A stretch of 64,000 bases of DNA from Marinobacter daqiaonensis (lineage in GTDB: Bacteria; Pseudomonadota; Gammaproteobacteria; Pseudomonadales; Oleiphilaceae). A model generated the notes under the pieces. That model was not told the origin of the DNA and did not search any database. It saw only the letters and a program-made list of their open reading frames with translations. The stretch covers positions 62,001-126,000 of the forward strand of contig NZ_FOYW01000003.1 of the NCBI RefSeq assembly GCF_900115285.1, read 5' to 3'. The stretch's first letter is position 1. Each line of letters begins with the position of its first letter. Below, in pieces: positions 25,523 through 33,783 of the stretch. The translations under genes and the position numbers were made by a program.

Positions 25523-26656
25523 ATGGAAGTACTGATTCTGGATGCGGACGTTCCGATTTCCGAATTGATGGAAACCCTGGTGTCCGGCCTGTTTTCCCGT
25601 CCGCGTATCCACAGTTATCGCAGTGTTGCCGATGCCCGCGCCAGCCTGGACGGGATCCGGCCAGACCTGGTCATTACAGAGTGGGACCTGCCTGATGGTC
25701 AGGGACTGGATCTTGTGCGGGCGGTCCGTCGCCTTGACCGCGACGTGCCGGTGCTGATGCTGTCCCATCGGGCCGATCGCGACCGTGTAGTGATGGCGGC
25801 GAAGTATCGTATCCAGGGTTTTGTGCCAAAGCCGTTCAGCGCCAATGCCATGCAGCAGCGCCTGCAGGCCCTGTTGCCTCAACACCGCGCTGCCGGCCCC
25901 GAGCAGAGCTTCGAGGCCATGTTGCGCAAGGCCAGCGAGACCCAGGTCTACCTGCCCATGGAGATGGATCCCGCCAGTGTCATGGCGCTGATCGAGCAGG
26001 CGGATTTCCTGTCGGCGGCCGATCTGTTCCGGGAGTGGCGCAACGAAGCCGCGCTGACCGCCCGCCTGCTTGATGTGGCCAACAGCAGTGCCTTCCGTCG
26101 CTCGGGGGAGCCCTGTGGCAGCCTGCAGGAAGCAGTGCGCCTGCTGGGGGTGCGCATGAGCCTGAACCACGCCCTGGCCCTCTCCCTTGATATTACCCAC
26201 CGCTTATCCGATCCCTACCTGCGGAAGCTTTCTGAAGAACATACCGGGAAATGCTATGAGCTGGCGGAACTGGCCGCCAGCATGGCGGCCAAGACCGGAG
26301 TTGAACCCGTTCCCTGTTATACCGCGGGCCTGCTGCACCGCATCGGTGAACTGGCGGTGATCAGCACCGCCCAGCAATTCATTGCGGCGAACGGTGCTCT
26401 GGAGAATGACGATGTGGACCTGGCCCTGCATCAGTGGAGCGGGCCCTTGGGCAACGTACTCAAGGTGGCCTGGCGTTTGCCGCTGCCGCTGCGCAACCTC
26501 ATTGGCGCCGCCTACCTGTTACCCCGGGGGAGTAGTGAGCGGGATCGGGTACTGATGCGTACCGCCTGGCTGCTGTGCAACAATCTGGAAACTGGCGAAG
26601 AGTGCTCACGCCTGTTGGCGCGGCTTGGGCTGGACGCAGCCGGCGCCCGGGCATAA
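25523..26656 (+). CDS. Receiver-HDOD signalling protein with Glu at the phosphorylation site
   Basis: A 377-residue cytoplasmic protein. Residues 1-120 are a receiver domain in which the phospho-acceptor aspartate is replaced by glutamate (E53 in LVITEWDLPDG) and the first acidic pair reads DAD; the conserved lysine K103 (PKPF) is kept. Residues 135-330 are an HDOD domain (AALTARLLDVANSSAFRRSG, GLLHRIGELAV), a non-catalytic relative of HD phosphohydrolases. The domain pair occurs in regulators of biofilm, c-di-GMP and chemotaxis. It lies 138 bp past the chemoreceptor on the same strand and is convergent with an HD-GYP gene. It is probably locked in an active-like state. Confidence 0.85.
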   Translation: MEVLILDADVPISELMETLVSGLFSRPRIHSYRSVADARASLDGIRPDLVITEWDLPDGQGLDLVRAVRRLDRDVPVLMLSHRADRDRVVMAAKYRIQGFVPKPFSANAMQQRLQALLPQHRAAGPEQSFEAMLRKASETQVYLPMEMDPASVMALIEQADFLSAADLFREWRNEAALTARLLDVANSSAFRRSGEPCGSLQEAVRLLGVRMSLNHALALSLDITHRLSDPYLRKLSEEHTGKCYELAELAASMAAKTGVEPVPCYTAGLLHRIGELAVISTAQQFIAANGALENDDVDLALHQWSGPLGNVLKVAWRLPLPLRNLIGAAYLLPRGSSERDRVLMRTAWLLCNNLETGEECSRLLARLGLDAAGARA

Positions 26657-26669
26657 CGTTGTCGCAGTA

Positions 26670-27878
26670 TCAGGCCAGGAACCTGCGGGTGTCCAGCCGG
26701 TAGTCGTCAGGGTCCACGGCCCGCAGGATCCGGTCCTGCACACCGGGTTTCGAGAGGTCGATGGTCTCCACGGTGATCGGCATTCGGAAGCGGGTGTGGT
26801 ACATCACCCGCACCACCGGCAGACGCTGGTCGTCTTCATTCCCTTCCACCACGACGCCGAGTCGCCCGCTTTCCAACAAGACCATGGACCCAACCGGGTA
26901 CATTCCCAGGCAGCGGATGAACTGCCGCACCAGTTTCGGGTCCAGATGGTCGCCACTCCATTCCAGAAGCTTCTTGAGGCCCTGGGTCGGAGTCATGCCC
27001 TTGTGGTATACGCGGTCACTGGTGATGGCATCGTACACATCGGCAATGGCGACCATTCGCCCGTAGACGGAAATCTCCTCCCCCTTCAGCCCCTTGGGAT
27101 AACCGGTTCCATCCATCCGCTCATGATGCTCCGCCGCCGTCAGCACGGAGAGCTCGCCGATGCCATGGGTGGTGGCAAGAATGCTGTGGGAGTGAGCCGC
27201 GTGCTGTTTCATGACCTCGAACTCCTCTGCCGTCAGACGCCCGGGCTTGTGGAGGACGTTGTCGGGAGTGAGAATCTTGCCGATGTCGTGGAGCAGGGCG
27301 CCGACAATGGTCTGGTGCAGTACGTCGTTGGAGTGCCCGACGGACTTCCCGAAGATTGACATGAGCACACTCAGGTTCACTGAGTGCTCCAGCAGGTAGT
27401 TGTCTTTTTCCCGGATGCGACCGAGACAGGCCAGGGCATTGTGATTCCTGAAAATGGAACCCTGCAGGCTGGCGGCCAGCTCGTGGACCGGCGCCAGGTC
27501 AATGGCCTTGCCCAGCTTCACGTTCTGCATGACATTGCCCACCAGTCCCTGGGCCTGCTGGTGAATGGCAATGGCGGCGTCCATTTCCTCGCTCATGGCG
27601 GCGCGGCGGAACGGTTCCGGCGGCTCTTCGGCTACCCTGCTGAGCCTCTCCTCATTGGCCTGGTCAATGGCCGTCGCAGGCACGCCCTCGGGCGAGTCCA
27701 GCCCGCGGGATGTGTCGATATAGACCGTCTGCACGCCCAGGCGACCGATCTTCTCCAGGGTTTCCTCGTTGCGGATGAATCCCTTGCGGCGGTTATTGTT
27801 GTGGGGAATCCAGTCGTTGTTGAGGTCGGAGATATACATTCCCACACGCAGGGCGGACAGCGGAATGCGTTTGATCAT
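26670..27878 (-). CDS. HD-GYP cyclic-di-GMP phosphodiesterase with N-terminal DUF3391
   Basis: A 402-residue cytoplasmic enzyme. The N-terminal DUF3391 (MIKRIPLSALRVGMYISDLN...VQTVYIDTSRG) is followed by a complete HD-GYP domain: LLHDIGK with the metal-binding H197-D198, HAAHSHSIL, and HHERMDGTGYPKGL (251-264) including the GYP signature. It should cleave c-di-GMP to pGpG/GMP. A C-terminal beta-rich segment (GSMVLLESGRLGVVVEGNE) follows, as is usual in this architecture. It lies 30 bp upstream of tatD-like on the minus strand, so the two may be co-transcribed. Confidence 0.93.
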   Translation of the reverse strand: MIKRIPLSALRVGMYISDLNNDWIPHNNNRRKGFIRNEETLEKIGRLGVQTVYIDTSRGLDSPEGVPATAIDQANEERLSRVAEEPPEPFRRAAMSEEMDAAIAIHQQAQGLVGNVMQNVKLGKAIDLAPVHELAASLQGSIFRNHNALACLGRIREKDNYLLEHSVNLSVLMSIFGKSVGHSNDVLHQTIVGALLHDIGKILTPDNVLHKPGRLTAEEFEVMKQHAAHSHSILATTHGIGELSVLTAAEHHERMDGTGYPKGLKGEEISVYGRMVAIADVYDAITSDRVYHKGMTPTQGLKKLLEWSGDHLDPKLVRQFIRCLGMYPVGSMVLLESGRLGVVVEGNEDDQRLPVVRVMYHTRFRMPITVETIDLSKPGVQDRILRAVDPDDYRLDTRRFLA

Positions 27879-27908
27879 GGCTACCGGTTCCAGGCAGTGC
27901 CGGCGGCG

Positions 27909-28718
27909 TCAGCCGGCAGGGAAAAAGGTGCGCAGGCTGTTCCGGTAGGTGTGCGACAGCACACTTTCCAGAGGCAGTGCCTTCACCTCGGCAATCTTTT
28001 CGGCCACGAAAGGCAGATAGAAGGGCGCGTTCTCACGGCCCCGGTAGGGCACCGGTGTCAGAAAGGGCGAGTCGGTCTCCAGGAGGATCTGCCCGATCGG
28101 CGCCATGCGGACAATATCCCGCACATTTTCCGCCTTGTTGAACGTGGTAATACCGTTGAAGCCCAGGCACCAGCCCTGGTCAAGGGCATAGCGAGCCAGG
28201 CCGGGGCCGGAGGTGAAGCTGTGGATGACGCCACGCCGCTTGAGGCTGCCTTCGAACTCGGAGAGGATTTCTATGGTGTCCTCGTCGGCCTCGCGGCTGT
28301 GGATCACCACGGGCCTGTCCAGATCGGCAGCCACCTGTAACTGGCGGCGGAACACCTCGCGCTGAACGGTCCGGTCCGCATTGTCGTAGAAATAGTCGAG
28401 GCCGATCTCCCCGATGGCGACAATCTTGTCGTCGCCGCCATGACTGCGGATCTCGTCCTCGCAGGGATCCGTGTAGGATTCGGCATCGTGGGGATGGATG
28501 CCCTGGGTACCGTACAGCCAGGGCTTTTGCTGGCTCAGTTCCCGCACCGTGGCGAGGTTGGCCGGTGACACGGCGATGGTGATCACCCGCTCGATATTGA
28601 CGCCGCGGGTCGCCGCCAGGGTTTCTTCCAGTGGCCGCTCCTTGAGGTAATCAAGGTGACAATGGGTTTCGATCAGTGGCTGATCAAATACCGGAATGTC
28701 GCGCTTCTTTCGACTCAT
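27909..28718 (-). CDS. TatD-family metal-dependent hydrolase
   Basis: A 269-residue TIM-barrel hydrolase. Metal ligands appear in ETHCHLDYL, GEIGLDYFY (with the catalytic-site Glu), VIHSRE and LETDSPFLTP. Family members are DNases/exonucleases or D-aminoacyl-tRNA deacylases. The start at 28718 gives a product of normal family length; codons farther upstream would add an unrelated basic extension. It is divergent from PPK2 with about 120 bp between. The precise substrate is undefined, and E. coli has three paralogues (TatD, YcfH, YjjV), so no symbol is given. Confidence 0.9.
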   Translation of the reverse strand: MSRKKRDIPVFDQPLIETHCHLDYLKERPLEETLAATRGVNIERVITIAVSPANLATVRELSQQKPWLYGTQGIHPHDAESYTDPCEDEIRSHGGDDKIVAIGEIGLDYFYDNADRTVQREVFRRQLQVAADLDRPVVIHSREADEDTIEILSEFEGSLKRRGVIHSFTSGPGLARYALDQGWCLGFNGITTFNKAENVRDIVRMAPIGQILLETDSPFLTPVPYRGRENAPFYLPFVAEKIAEVKALPLESVLSHTYRNSLRTFFPAG

Positions 28719-28837
28719 AACTGCTAACCTGAACCTAAAGGCTGTTACTTTAACATCACCGGACCCCGGCCTGATATGGAATCGGGCAATCGCCTCGAAA
28801 GTCCGGGCCAATGGTTTCATGGGGGAAAACGACAACA

Positions 28838-29662
28838 ATGGTCGATACGGATGACGCAAAGACCTGGTTCTTCGAGCCCGAGCGCAGGAGTCTGGCAGAC
28901 TACCCCTGCAAAGTGAACGACAGGCAGGAAGTGCCACCCCTGAAGCCGAGCCTCAAGCGCATAGGAGAGTATCAGCGAAGACTATGGGCCAACGGCCAAA
29001 AGGCGGTCCTGCTGATCGTTCACGGTCCCGACGCCTGCGGTAAGGACAGCCTCATACGGACGCTCGCCGCCTACATGGATCCCGCCGGCTTTCGTTCCTG
29101 GTCATTCAGTCGTCCCACCGGGCTTGAGGCCGCCCACGACTTCCTGTGGCGCGTGGTGCCTTCCCTGCCGGCGCTGGGTGAGCTGGTGGCGTTCAACCGC
29201 AGTCATCACGAAGCCGTGATGGCGGAGAAGCTCTGGCCAGTCAGGGAAGAGTCCCATTATGACTGGCCGGCCCGATACGCGGCGATCCGGGCCTTTGAGC
29301 GGCACCTGGTTCAGGAGGGGACCACCATCATCAAGGTGTGGCTCAATGTGTCTCCGGAGAAGCACCGGCACCGCCTGCTGAAGCGACTCGACAAACCCCG
29401 TAAACGCTGGAAATTCGACCGCTCGGATGTGGAAGGCTGGGAACGCAGGCACGAGTACCTTTCCGCGGTGGAAGAGGCCATCGCCGCCACTCACACTCCG
29501 GAAGCGCCCTGGCTGATTATCCCCGACGACAAAAAGAAGGTGGCACGGGCCCTGATAGCCAGCATCCTGGCGGAACAACTGGAACTGCTTGCCCCGGACT
29601 ATCCCCCTGAGGATGACGAAGTGCTCGAGCGTTATCGCAAGCTGCTGGAGGTGGACACCTGA
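28838..29662 (+). CDS. PPK2-family polyphosphate:nucleotide phosphotransferase-like protein
   Basis: A 274-residue P-loop kinase of the polyphosphate kinase 2 family, which transfers phosphate between polyphosphate and nucleotides. It has the family motif FNRSHHEAV (usually FNRSHYEDV), W-Y-RIRxFE-like AIRAFERHL, and a lid with RLDKPRKRWKF. The Walker A reads GPDACGKDS (63-71), differing from the common DxAGKGG by Cys and Asp, which might shift substrate preference. The start at 28838 is favoured by a ggggga site; an in-frame ATG at 28811 is possible. It ends at a stem-loop facing the TRAP permease. Confidence 0.8.
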   Translation: MVDTDDAKTWFFEPERRSLADYPCKVNDRQEVPPLKPSLKRIGEYQRRLWANGQKAVLLIVHGPDACGKDSLIRTLAAYMDPAGFRSWSFSRPTGLEAAHDFLWRVVPSLPALGELVAFNRSHHEAVMAEKLWPVREESHYDWPARYAAIRAFERHLVQEGTTIIKVWLNVSPEKHRHRLLKRLDKPRKRWKFDRSDVEGWERRHEYLSAVEEAIAATHTPEAPWLIIPDDKKKVARALIASILAEQLELLAPDYPPEDDEVLERYRKLLEVDT

Positions 29663-29669
29663 ATCGCCG

Positions 29670-29691
29670 ACCGGAGCATCCCTGCTCCGGT
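29670..29691. terminator. Bidirectional stem-loop between PPK2 and TRAP permease
   Basis: A perfect 9-bp stem (accggagca / tgctccggt) with a tccc loop sits in the 39-bp gap between two convergent genes. Confidence 0.7.
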
Positions 29692-29701
29692 ATTCCGGCG
29701 C

Positions 29702-31699
29702 TCAGACCGCCCGTGCGGCCGCGGCTCCCTGGCGTCGCACAGCCAGCCAGGCCAGTACTACCGCCGGAATGATCAACGCGGCGCTGATCAGTGACAGTTG
29801 CAGGTTGCTCAGGGGAACCGGACCGCCCCCCGGGATGGCCAGTAGCAGGCCGCCGATGATCAGGGCCAGGCGGATGGGCCACTGGAACAGCCGGCTGGCG
29901 GAGAGGTTGCCTACCCCCAGCAGCCATCCCTGCATGGCGCCGGCGATGAGCAGGACGCCCACCAGCGCCTGGCCAATCACTACAACCACTTCATTCCAGG
30001 TGCCCTGGAAGATCAGTGCGGGGTTGAGTACGAACAGGAACGGAATAAAGTAGATCACGCTGCCCAGGCGCATCGCCTGCACACCGGTTTCCATCGGCCG
30101 GGAGCCGGCCACGGTGGCGGCGGCAAAGGCCCCCAGTGCCACCGGTGGCGTGATGAAACTCAGCATGCCCCAGTAGAGGATGAACAGATGGACCGCCAGC
30201 GGGTCCATGCCGCCGCCGTTGATCAGTGCCGGGGCCAGGGCCACTGCCAGGAAAATGTAGGCGGCGGTGACGGTCATGCCGATGCCCAGGATGAAACTGG
30301 TCAGCGCCCCCATCATCAACAGTATCAGGGTATTGCCCCCCGCAAGGAAAATCAGGTCATTGGCAATGGTGCCGGACAGGCCGGTTACCGACAGAGCCCC
30401 CACCAGCAGGCCCACACCCGTCAGGATGGCAATCAGCTCCGCGAACAGTTTGCCGGATGCCGAGAAGAAGTCTTTTACCTGCTGCCAGCCCCAGCGCTGA
30501 TAGGGCAGGATCTGGTTGATTATCAGCAGCAGGGCCGTGGCGTAGAAGGGCGCCGTGGCCTCCCGGCGCAGGAAGAACAGCAGCCAGATCAGCAGCACGA
30601 AGACAAAGATGAAGTACCAACCCTCTTTCAGGGTCTGCTTCAGGGAGGGCAGTTCCTCCGCCGGCAGGCCCTTGAGATTGTGTCGTGCCGCGTAGGCATC
30701 GATCTGGATGAACAGGCCGAGAAAATAGAGGAAGGACGGAACCACAGCGGCCATGGCGATGGTGCTGTAGGGAATGTTCAGGAATGAGGCCATGATGAAG
30801 GCGGTGGCACCCATCACCGGTGGCATCAGAACGCCGCCGGTGGAGGCGCAGGCTTCAACCCCTGCGGCGTAGGACTTGCCGAAACCGACCCGGCGCATGG
30901 CGGGAATCGACAGCACACCGGTGGTCAGTACATTGGTGATAACGCTGCCGCTCATGGAACCCATCAGGCCACTGGAAAACACCGCGACCTTGGCGGGCCC
31001 GCCACGAACGTGCCCGAGCAGCGCAAAGGCCAGGTTGATGAAGAACTTGCCGCCGCCTGTCTGCTGCAGGGCCACACCGAACAGCAGGAAGCCAATCACC
31101 AGGTTGGCGAAGGCCTGCAGCGGGATGCCCATGACACTTTCGCGACTCATGGCGTGGTAGATCGCGGTCTGCTCGGGAGAGGACGGAAAGCCCTGGATCG
31201 GCCCCGGCACCATGTCCGCGAAAATCGGGTAGATACTGGCGAGGCCGACGATCACCATTATTGGAAGGCCGCCGGCCCGGCGCACCGCCTCAAGAATCGT
31301 GAACCACAGCAGGAAACTCATTACCATGGCGTAATCCGGCGCGGCGTACTCCCAGCCCCGGTCCAGGATCTGCTCGGCGTTGTAGACAAAGAAGCCGCAG
31401 ATGCCAGTGGTAGCCAGGAACAGGATAATGTCGTACCAGGGAACCCGGTTCCGGGGAGCGGAACGGTTCATGGGCCAGAGGATATAGACAAGTGGCAGCA
31501 TGAGAGCGACCACGGTATAGAAGAACTGGCTCTCCACCTGGGTAATGAAATTGATGAGCTGGAGGTTGAACAGGTAATCCAGGGTGAGCAGTGTCAGCAC
31601 CATGGTGGCGACACGGGGCACCCAGAGCCAGAACCCGGAAAGCTGGCGGATGCCGGCAATGTTTTCCCGGGAAGGGGCGTTTTCCTTGGGGGCGGTCAT
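29702..31699 (-). CDS. TRAP transporter fused 4TM/12TM permease
   Basis: A 665-residue integral membrane protein with about 16-18 helices, combining the small (DctQ) and large (DctM) subunits of TRAP transporters. Landmarks are GGLPIMVIVGLASIYPIFADMVPG, EACASTGGVLMPPVMGATAFIMA (family signature) and LSFITPPVALGAFAAATVAGS. Fused permeases typically pair with TAXI-type binding proteins, and one is encoded immediately upstream. Transport is Na+-driven uptake of an organic acid, probably a dicarboxylate or amino acid, but the substrate cannot be read from sequence. Confidence 0.93.
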   Translation of the reverse strand: MTAPKENAPSRENIAGIRQLSGFWLWVPRVATMVLTLLTLDYLFNLQLINFITQVESQFFYTVVALMLPLVYILWPMNRSAPRNRVPWYDIILFLATTGICGFFVYNAEQILDRGWEYAAPDYAMVMSFLLWFTILEAVRRAGGLPIMVIVGLASIYPIFADMVPGPIQGFPSSPEQTAIYHAMSRESVMGIPLQAFANLVIGFLLFGVALQQTGGGKFFINLAFALLGHVRGGPAKVAVFSSGLMGSMSGSVITNVLTTGVLSIPAMRRVGFGKSYAAGVEACASTGGVLMPPVMGATAFIMASFLNIPYSTIAMAAVVPSFLYFLGLFIQIDAYAARHNLKGLPAEELPSLKQTLKEGWYFIFVFVLLIWLLFFLRREATAPFYATALLLIINQILPYQRWGWQQVKDFFSASGKLFAELIAILTGVGLLVGALSVTGLSGTIANDLIFLAGGNTLILLMMGALTSFILGIGMTVTAAYIFLAVALAPALINGGGMDPLAVHLFILYWGMLSFITPPVALGAFAAATVAGSRPMETGVQAMRLGSVIYFIPFLFVLNPALIFQGTWNEVVVVIGQALVGVLLIAGAMQGWLLGVGNLSASRLFQWPIRLALIIGGLLLAIPGGGPVPLSNLQLSLISAALIIPAVVLAWLAVRRQGAAAARAV

Positions 31700-31738
31700 G
31701 GAATGTGTGGCTCCGAAATCAGGACAGGGCTCGGAAGA

Positions 31739-31758
31739 GGGAGGGGCGAACCCCTCCC
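31739..31758 (-). promoter_or_regulatory. Intercistronic stem-loop between TAXI binding protein and permease
   Basis: A perfect 8-bp GC stem (gggagggg / cccctccc) with a cgaa loop lies 20 bases past the binding-protein stop and 40 before the permease start. On the minus strand no strong T-run follows, so it more likely stabilises or attenuates the mRNA, giving excess binding protein. Confidence 0.6.
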
Positions 31759-31778
31759 GTTTTGCTAAGGTATCCCGA

Positions 31779-32939
31779 TCAACGGAAGACCGGGTTCATG
31801 CCAGCCGCCTCGAGGGCCTTGGCCCGGGCGTCCATCCAGCCTTTCTTGAAAGCCTCCTCGTCCGACGGCGGGTTGCTGCCGGTGAATTGCTTCCAGGTGT
31901 CCGTCAGAACCTGCTGGCGCTCCACCAGCTGGTCCTGATGGGCCTGCATCTCATCGGTCCAGTGGCCGATGTCCTTGTAGTACTCGACCACCTCGTCATG
32001 GAACGGAATGACCCATTTCATGTTCTGGTTTTCCAGACTGTAGCCGGCGTTGCCTGGAGCCGCATCCTTGTACTTGTCATAGTCTTCGATAAAGACACGG
32101 ACCAGGCTGCTGGCGATCTTCGGATCAGCATCGGCGTTCATGACCAGAATCGGGTACGGATAGCTGGCACCAATCCAGGGGTTATCCTTGCCGTAGTCAT
32201 CGCCGGCGGCGGAGGTGACCTTGTGGGGCTGGAAGTAGGGCGCGACGCTCTGCAGGCGCTCCCAGCCTTCCTTGTCGTCAGGGTCGAGCCGGGGCCAGAC
32301 GATTCCCCTGGGACTGGCGGCCAGCTGCTGCGCCGGTGGCGCCACGCTCATGGTGAAGCCGGTATCGCTCTGGTCGGCAATGACCCCTTCGAAGGCGCGA
32401 CCGTAGCCCGGGAACTCAACCCGCTCGACGTCGTCCCAGGTCAGCCCGCCAAAAGCCAAGAACGCTTCCGTACCGATATTCAGGGCATCGTCACCGCGAA
32501 TCCAGGAAACCCGCTTGCCTTTCAGGTCGGCGGGTGTCTCAACCCCGATGTCGCCGGCAACGGCAACGCCCAGGCCAAAAGAAGCTGTGGAGGTGACGAT
32601 CACCCGAATGGGTTGTGGTCCCCAGTCGGGACTGGCGAACATCAGCACCCCTTCAGATCCGTAGTAACTCGCTATGCCGCAGGCACATAGTGGTACCCGG
32701 CCCGTCTTCAGCGGGGTCATCCGGGAAACGTCATTTTCACCGGGCAGGATTCGAACGGAGGTGCCGTATTCGTTCTGCAACAGGTTGCCAATGGAAACCA
32801 TCTGGCTATAGCCGGCGGAGCCGGTGCCGTAGGCGGTCATGGCGAGGGTATCGGGAAGGTCCACGCCCTCGGCACTGAACGCCAGGGTGGGGGTAGCGGC
32901 TATGGCGACAGCCAGCAGGTGCTGTTTCAGCTTGTGCAT
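31779..32939 (-). CDS. TAXI-family TRAP transporter solute-binding protein
   Basis: A 386-residue periplasmic binding protein with a signal peptide (MHKLKQHLLAVAIAATPTLAFSAE). The mature part begins AMTAYGTGSAGYSQMVSIGNLL, the TAXI pattern, and includes VRILPGENDVSRMTPLKTGRVPLC. The start at 32939 is chosen because gagg precedes it and the signal peptide follows directly; longer in-frame starts would add a basic, AT-rich extension that looks like promoter sequence. It delivers the substrate to the fused permease downstream. The substrate is unknown; TAXI proteins often bind glutamate/glutamine or related acids. Confidence 0.92.
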   Translation of the reverse strand: MHKLKQHLLAVAIAATPTLAFSAEGVDLPDTLAMTAYGTGSAGYSQMVSIGNLLQNEYGTSVRILPGENDVSRMTPLKTGRVPLCACGIASYYGSEGVLMFASPDWGPQPIRVIVTSTASFGLGVAVAGDIGVETPADLKGKRVSWIRGDDALNIGTEAFLAFGGLTWDDVERVEFPGYGRAFEGVIADQSDTGFTMSVAPPAQQLAASPRGIVWPRLDPDDKEGWERLQSVAPYFQPHKVTSAAGDDYGKDNPWIGASYPYPILVMNADADPKIASSLVRVFIEDYDKYKDAAPGNAGYSLENQNMKWVIPFHDEVVEYYKDIGHWTDEMQAHQDQLVERQQVLTDTWKQFTGSNPPSDEEAFKKGWMDARAKALEAAGMNPVFR

Positions 32940-33087
32940 CGATCTTATCCTCTTGTTGTCTTTATGATTTGGATATTTTGCCAGGCGAAATATTATTTTG
33001 TTTCGCTTTATGAACATTAGCCATCAGCCTCCCGGACTGTCAACGGGCTGAACGGATAAGTTCGCGACCGTGAAGTGTGGCTTCGGC

Positions 33088-33783
33088 TCAACGGTTTCCG
33101 ATTTTGCGGGCAAGATTGGTGCAGAGTGTATGAACAAATCCGATGTCCCGGTTGCTGAGCAGGGGCAGGCGCTCAAAAACCCACCGGGAGAGCGTGCTGT
33201 CAGGCGGTGTGTCCAGTTCTGGCAATAACTGTTCAAGCCGGTTTCTGAGGGCTGAAAGCCGGGCAGTATCGGTCGTCCCGGCGGGTTTTTGCTGACCAAT
33301 GTTGTCCTTGAGGCCGGAGAGCTCCCAGGCATAGAGCATTGCCGCCTGTGAAAGGTTCAGGGAGGGGTAACTGACTGCCATGGGGATGCCCGTCAGCAGA
33401 TCGCAAAGCGCCAGTTCTTCGTTGGACAGCCCACGGTCTTCCCGGCCGAACACCAGTGCCGCCGTCGTCACCGAGTCACCCTTGTTGGCGAGGACCTTTC
33501 CCAGGCTGCCGGGGGGATGCCAATCCTGACGATTATGGCGGGGCTTGGCGGAGGTACCGATGAGCAGATCTGCGGAGTTTCTTACCGCGGCAAGATCCGG
33601 GAAAATGCGCGCATTGTCGAGGATGTGGTCGCTACCATGGGCCAGCCAGTGGGCCTCCGGACGCTGGTGCAGTTCCGAGTTGACCAGCCACAGCTCACTG
33701 AAGCCCATGGCGCACAGGGCGCGGGCGGTCGCACCGACATTTTCCGGTACCTTGGGTTCAACCAGTACAAAGGCCAGTTGCAT
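33088..33783 (-). CDS. TrmH/SpoU-family RNA 2'-O-methyltransferase, TrmJ-like
   Basis: A 231-residue SPOUT methyltransferase. Family motifs are VEPKVPENVGATARALCAMGF (motif 1), ALVFGREDRGLSNEELALCD (motif 2) and SYPSLNLSQAAMLYAWEL (motif 3), closest to TrmJ, which methylates the ribose at position 32 of tRNAs. It forms a knotted dimer in the cytoplasm. It may be TrmJ itself or a paralogue, since trmJ in related genomes often sits beside suhB/isc genes; no symbol is given. A strong ggagg precedes the start. The start codon overlaps that of the divergent methyltransferase. Confidence 0.82.
   Translation of the reverse strand: MQLAFVLVEPKVPENVGATARALCAMGFSELWLVNSELHQRPEAHWLAHGSDHILDNARIFPDLAAVRNSADLLIGTSAKPRHNRQDWHPPGSLGKVLANKGDSVTTAALVFGREDRGLSNEELALCDLLTGIPMAVSYPSLNLSQAAMLYAWELSGLKDNIGQQKPAGTTDTARLSALRNRLEQLLPELDTPPDSTLSRWVFERLPLLSNRDIGFVHTLCTNLARKIGNR

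Noticed and set aside
33545-33781. A longer N-terminus for the SAM methyltransferase, beginning inside the TrmJ-like gene
   Set aside because: The extension would be antisense to conserved TrmJ coding sequence and has no family similarity; the ATG at 33782 has an acceptable ribosome-binding site.
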